Assembly: GCA_026400845.1 (NCBI GenBank)
Contig: JAPLOH010000060.1
Span: forward strand, 1 to 38,700
Source: Alphaproteobacteria bacterium
GTDB taxonomy: Bacteria > Pseudomonadota > Alphaproteobacteria > Acetobacterales > Acetobacteraceae
Direction: 5' to 3'
Length of the DNA: 38,700 nt
Below the pieces are notes generated by a model. That model had not been told where the DNA came from and did not search any database. It saw nothing but the letters and a program-made list of their open reading frames with translations. A program made the translations under genes and the position numbers. Shown one piece after another: positions 34,434 through 38,700 of this stretch (positions are counted from its first letter, which is position 1; the number at the start of each line of letters is the position of its first letter).

Positions 34434-35072
34434 TCTCCCGGCGAGGCTGACGAGCCCGGCGAAATCCTCCGCGATCGCCGCGGCCTCCGCCCCCTGACTG
34501 CGTGGCCCGTAGCCCCAGGCGGCGAATATGCAGGGAACGCCGGCGCCCTGTGCCGCTGCAACGTCGTTGTGGTGATCCCCGGCCATCACGGCGCGCTCCA
34601 CCCGCCCGCCGGACGCCGCCAGGGTGGCCAGCAGATGGCCGGGATCGGGCTTGCGCACCGGGAAACTGTCGCCACCGCCGATCGCCGCGAAATAATGGTC
34701 GAGCCGCAAAGCCGTCAGCAGATTGCGCGCCGCCGTCTCCGGCTTGTTGGTGCACACCGCCAGCCGCCAGCCCGCCGACGCAAGCTCCCGCAACCCCTGT
34801 TCGACGCCGGGGAACGGCCGGGTCAGCACCGCGGTATTCGCCGTGTAGTCGGTGAGGAAGGCCCCCAGCGCCGCCCCATCCTGCGCCACCTCCCGCGCCG
34901 CGAAGGCACGCGCCAGCAGCACCGCCGCCCCATCGCCCACCAACGCGGCGACTTCCCTGTCGCTGAACGGCGCCAGGCCGCGCGCCGCCATCAGCCGGTT
35001 GAGTGCGGCCGCCAGGTCGGGGACGGAGTCGACGAGGGTGCCGTCGAGGTCGAGGAGCAGGGTGCGGGTCAT
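34422..35072 (-). CDS. gph: phosphoglycolate phosphatase-type HAD hydrolase
   Basis: The 216-residue protein is a HAD phosphatase: motif I LLLDLDGTLVDSVPDL (nucleophile Asp), motif II in LAVCTNKPE, motif III Lys in FPVRKPDPGHLL and motif IV GDHHNDVAAAQGAG. The set and length match Gph, which clears 2-phosphoglycolate produced by oxidative DNA damage repair or Rubisco oxygenation; other small phosphate monoesters are possible. It diverges from glmU over 85 bases and meets the sulfotransferase gene tail to tail with a 12-base overlap. Confidence 0.88.
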   Translation of the reverse strand: MTRTLLLDLDGTLVDSVPDLAAALNRLMAARGLAPFSDREVAALVGDGAAVLLARAFAAREVAQDGAALGAFLTDYTANTAVLTRPFPGVEQGLRELASAGWRLAVCTNKPETAARNLLTALRLDHYFAAIGGGDSFPVRKPDPGHLLATLAASGGRVERAVMAGDHHNDVAAAQGAGVPCIFAAWGYGPRSQGAEAAAIAEDFAGLVSLAGRLCP

Positions 35073-35157
35073 GTCCGGTTTTCGTTGCCAGCGGGCGGGA
35101 AGCGTGATTCACAGGCATGTGACATATTGGCGCCGAGACCGCCACTCCGGAGGCACC

Positions 35158-36477
35158 ATGACCGCGACCGCCGTAATCCTTGCTGCCGGCTTCGGCACCC
35201 GCATGAAGTCGGCTTTGCCCAAGACCCTTCATAAGGTGGCGGGCAAGCCGATGCTGCGCCACCTCATCGACAGCTGTGCCGAGGTGTTCGACCGGATCGT
35301 CGTCGTGGTCGGCCCGGAGACCGAGGCGGTGGGCCGCGCCGCCGCGCCCTGGCCCGCCGTGGTGCAGGTCGAACGGCTCGGCACCGCCCATGCCGCCTTG
35401 CAGGCCGAAGCCCATTTCGGCGAGGGCGAGGTGGCGGTGCTCTATGCCGACAACCCGCTGATCACGCCGGCCACCCTGCGGCGCCTGCTCGATCGCCGCG
35501 CCCAGGGCGATATCGGCCTGGCTTTGCTCGCCATGCGCCCCACTGACCCCGCGAAGTATGGCCGCGTCATCGGCGCGGGCGGCTTCGTCGAGCGCATCGT
35601 CGAATACAAGGACGCGACCGAGGCCGAACGCGCCGTCGGTCTGTGCAACGCCGGCGTGCTGTGCGCCGATGCCGGGCGCATGCTGGCCTGGCTGCGGGCG
35701 GTGAAAAACGACAACGAGGCGGGCGAATACTACCTCACCGACACCGTCGCCCTCGCTTGCGCCGAGGGCGCCCTGGTCGCCGCGGTCGAAGCCCCGGAGT
35801 CGGAGCTGCTCGGCATCAACTCCCGCGCCGAACAGGCCCGCGCGGAGGCCGAGGTGCAGAAGCGCCTTCGCGCGGCGGCGATGGATGCCGGCGTCACCCT
35901 GATCGCGCCGGAGACGGTGTTTTTCGCCATGGACACGGTGATCGGCAATGACGTGATCGTGGAGCCCAACGTGGTGTTCGGGCCGGGCGTGCGGATCGAG
36001 AGCGGTGCCCATATCCGTGCCTTCAGCCATCTTGAAGGCTGCGTCGTGCAATCGGGCGCCATCATCGGCCCCTATGCCCGCCTGCGCCCCGGCGCCGACA
36101 TCGGGGCCGGCGCCCATATCGGCAATTTCGTCGAGGTGAAGGCGGCGAGCATCGGAGCCGGCGCCAAGGCCAACCATCTCAGCTATATCGGCGACGCCTC
36201 GGTCGGTCCGCGCACCAACATCGGTGCCGGTACCATCACCTGCAACTATGACGGCTTCTCGAAGTTCCGCACCACCATCGGTGCCGACGCCTTCATCGGC
36301 TCCAACAGCATCCTGGTCGCCCCCGTCACCATCGGCGATGGCGCCATCACCACCGCCGGCAGCGTGATCACCGCCGATGTCGAACCCGACGCGATGGCCT
36401 TCGGCCGGGCCCGCCAGGAGGTGCGGCCCGGACGGGCGGCGGAATTTCGCGCCCGCCGCAAAAAGGAGAAGAAGTAG
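35158..36477 (+). CDS. glmU: bifunctional UDP-GlcNAc pyrophosphorylase / GlcN-1-P acetyltransferase
   Basis: GlmU performs the last two steps of UDP-N-acetylglucosamine synthesis, needed for peptidoglycan and lipopolysaccharide. The N-terminal uridyltransferase has AVILAAGFGTRMKSALPKTL, LGTAHAALQAE and YADNPLITP. The C-terminal half is a left-handed beta-helix of hexapeptide repeats with the acetyltransferase signature KANHLSYIGDASVG and IGAGTITCNYDG. The 439 residues are close to the usual 450. Start is ATG 35158 behind CGGAGG; CATATT at 35123 is a possible -10. glmS begins at the base after its stop. Confidence 0.96.
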   Translation: MTATAVILAAGFGTRMKSALPKTLHKVAGKPMLRHLIDSCAEVFDRIVVVVGPETEAVGRAAAPWPAVVQVERLGTAHAALQAEAHFGEGEVAVLYADNPLITPATLRRLLDRRAQGDIGLALLAMRPTDPAKYGRVIGAGGFVERIVEYKDATEAERAVGLCNAGVLCADAGRMLAWLRAVKNDNEAGEYYLTDTVALACAEGALVAAVEAPESELLGINSRAEQARAEAEVQKRLRAAAMDAGVTLIAPETVFFAMDTVIGNDVIVEPNVVFGPGVRIESGAHIRAFSHLEGCVVQSGAIIGPYARLRPGADIGAGAHIGNFVEVKAASIGAGAKANHLSYIGDASVGPRTNIGAGTITCNYDGFSKFRTTIGADAFIGSNSILVAPVTIGDGAITTAGSVITADVEPDAMAFGRARQEVRPGRAAEFRARRKKEKK

Positions 36478-38301
<1,824 letters not shown>

Positions 38302-38362
38302 GCCGGGACGCTTGACTAAAATCGATATCGAAACAAAATAATCACACCTCTCCCCACCCGAC
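38302..38362. other. short AT-rich intergenic stretch with a 10-bp palindrome
   Basis: The 61 bases between glmS and the last gene (both ending here) contain TCGATATCGA in an A-rich context and a TTGACT at 38311. There is no GC-rich stem with T-tract, so I see no intrinsic terminator for glmS. The palindrome could be a protein site, but nothing further supports that. Confidence 0.3.
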
Positions 38363-38698
38363 TCAATCCCGCGGCAGTTTTCGCGGCAGCAGCTTCATCG
38401 GCTTCCCCTCGGAGTTGGGATACCACAGGATCGCCTCGCGCTCCTTGCGGGTGAGGCGTTTCGGTTTGGTCGAGACCTTCTTCGGCCGCTTCTTGCGCGG
38501 ACGGGGGGGCAGCGGCGGCACACAGGCCACCTCCACCCCGAGAATACGGAACATCGGCCGCAGCGCGCGCTGCGCCTGGGGCGAGTTCGCGATCAATGCT
38601 GCGACCTCGGGCCGGTCGAGCACCCAGGCGATCTGCGCATTGAACACGCGGATCTGCCAGCCCAATTGCCCGATCCAGTCCTTGCGGCGGGGGATCAC
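38363..38698 (-). CDS. hypothetical basic protein, possibly incomplete at the window edge
   Basis: I do not recognise this 111-residue protein. It opens with a GTG at 38698, two bases from the end of the window, so the true start may lie outside. The N-terminal half is helical (DWIGQLGWQIRVFNAQIAWV, then RPEVAALIANSPQAQRALRP), followed by a proline-rich hinge and a very basic stretch, RPRKKRPKKVSTKPKRLTRK. It closes with EREAILWYPNSEGKPMKLLP. The layout suggests nucleic acid or membrane contact, but no domain can be named. Codon use matches the neighbourhood. It meets glmS tail to tail across 61 bases. Confidence 0.65.
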   Translation of the reverse strand: MIPRRKDWIGQLGWQIRVFNAQIAWVLDRPEVAALIANSPQAQRALRPMFRILGVEVACVPPLPPRPRKKRPKKVSTKPKRLTRKEREAILWYPNSEGKPMKLLPRKLPRD

Positions 38699-38700
38699 CA

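Noticed and set aside
35073-35157. Full promoter for glmU
   Set aside because: CATATT at 35123 resembles a -10, but no acceptable -35 stands 16-18 bases upstream, so no promoter is called.

Overview
The window is GC-rich, densely packed DNA with GC-ending codons, many 4-base stop/start overlaps and several GTG starts. The gene content fits an alphaproteobacterium, most likely of the Acetobacteraceae (inferred from protein style, not from a phylogenetic marker): class II DAHP synthase, a SUF operon with an Rrf2 regulator, SufU and a DUF59 protein, adjacent glmU-glmS, an adenosine-kinase-like PfkB protein, and a TPR protein beside a sulfotransferase. Most genes are housekeeping. No phage, insertion sequence, CRISPR array, rRNA or tRNA was recognised.

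Layout. 1-3200: tail of a histidine kinase (+) facing polA (-), which is broken by a one-base frameshift, with a CHCC zinc-finger gene just upstream of polA. 3231-5852: lipoprotein-like alpha/beta hydrolase (+) meeting tail to tail a repetitive PEP-CTERM surface protein (-). 5906-11643, all (-): class II DAHP synthase, a nicotinate phosphoribosyltransferase-family gene, NAD synthetase, a small acidic-tailed unknown and a PfkB kinase. 11971-19307 (+): complete SUF iron-sulfur assembly operon (regulator, sufB, C, D, S, U, DUF59/sufT-like, sufA), followed by serine acetyltransferase, which makes the precursor of cysteine, the sulfur donor for SufS. 19350-20477 (+): epoxide hydrolase. 20446-23849 (-): a tightly coupled run of an unknown gene, copC, copD, a stand-alone receiver and a VOC protein, behind a near-consensus sigma70 promoter overlapped by an alphaproteobacterial-type LexA box. 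24049-25310 (+): thioesterase and a divergent SDR. 25539-29460 (+): two tandem paralogous peptide-type substrate-binding proteins and a fumarylacetoacetate hydrolase-family enzyme. 29473-31485 (-): amidotransferase, rluB, rsmD. 31542-38301: tadA (+), DUF1203 (-), TPR and sulfotransferase (+), phosphoglycolate phosphatase (-), glmU-glmS (+). The window ends in a short basic unknown gene (-).

The two most unusual things are non-coding or regulatory. (1) A dispersed family of about 90-145 bp palindromic elements occurs in three complete copies and two partial ones. Each complete copy has a GC-rich stem flanked on both sides by T-tracts and small nested hairpins, like a mobile bidirectional intrinsic terminator. 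Stem sequences differ between copies while pairing is largely kept. The only copy inside an operon (between sufB and sufC) lacks the GC-rich stem. (2) The LexA-type promoter stands at the head of a copper operon, with an unknown first gene that has no stop codon before copC. The nested hairpins, the uninterrupted frame and the promoter are read directly from the sequence; their functions are inference.
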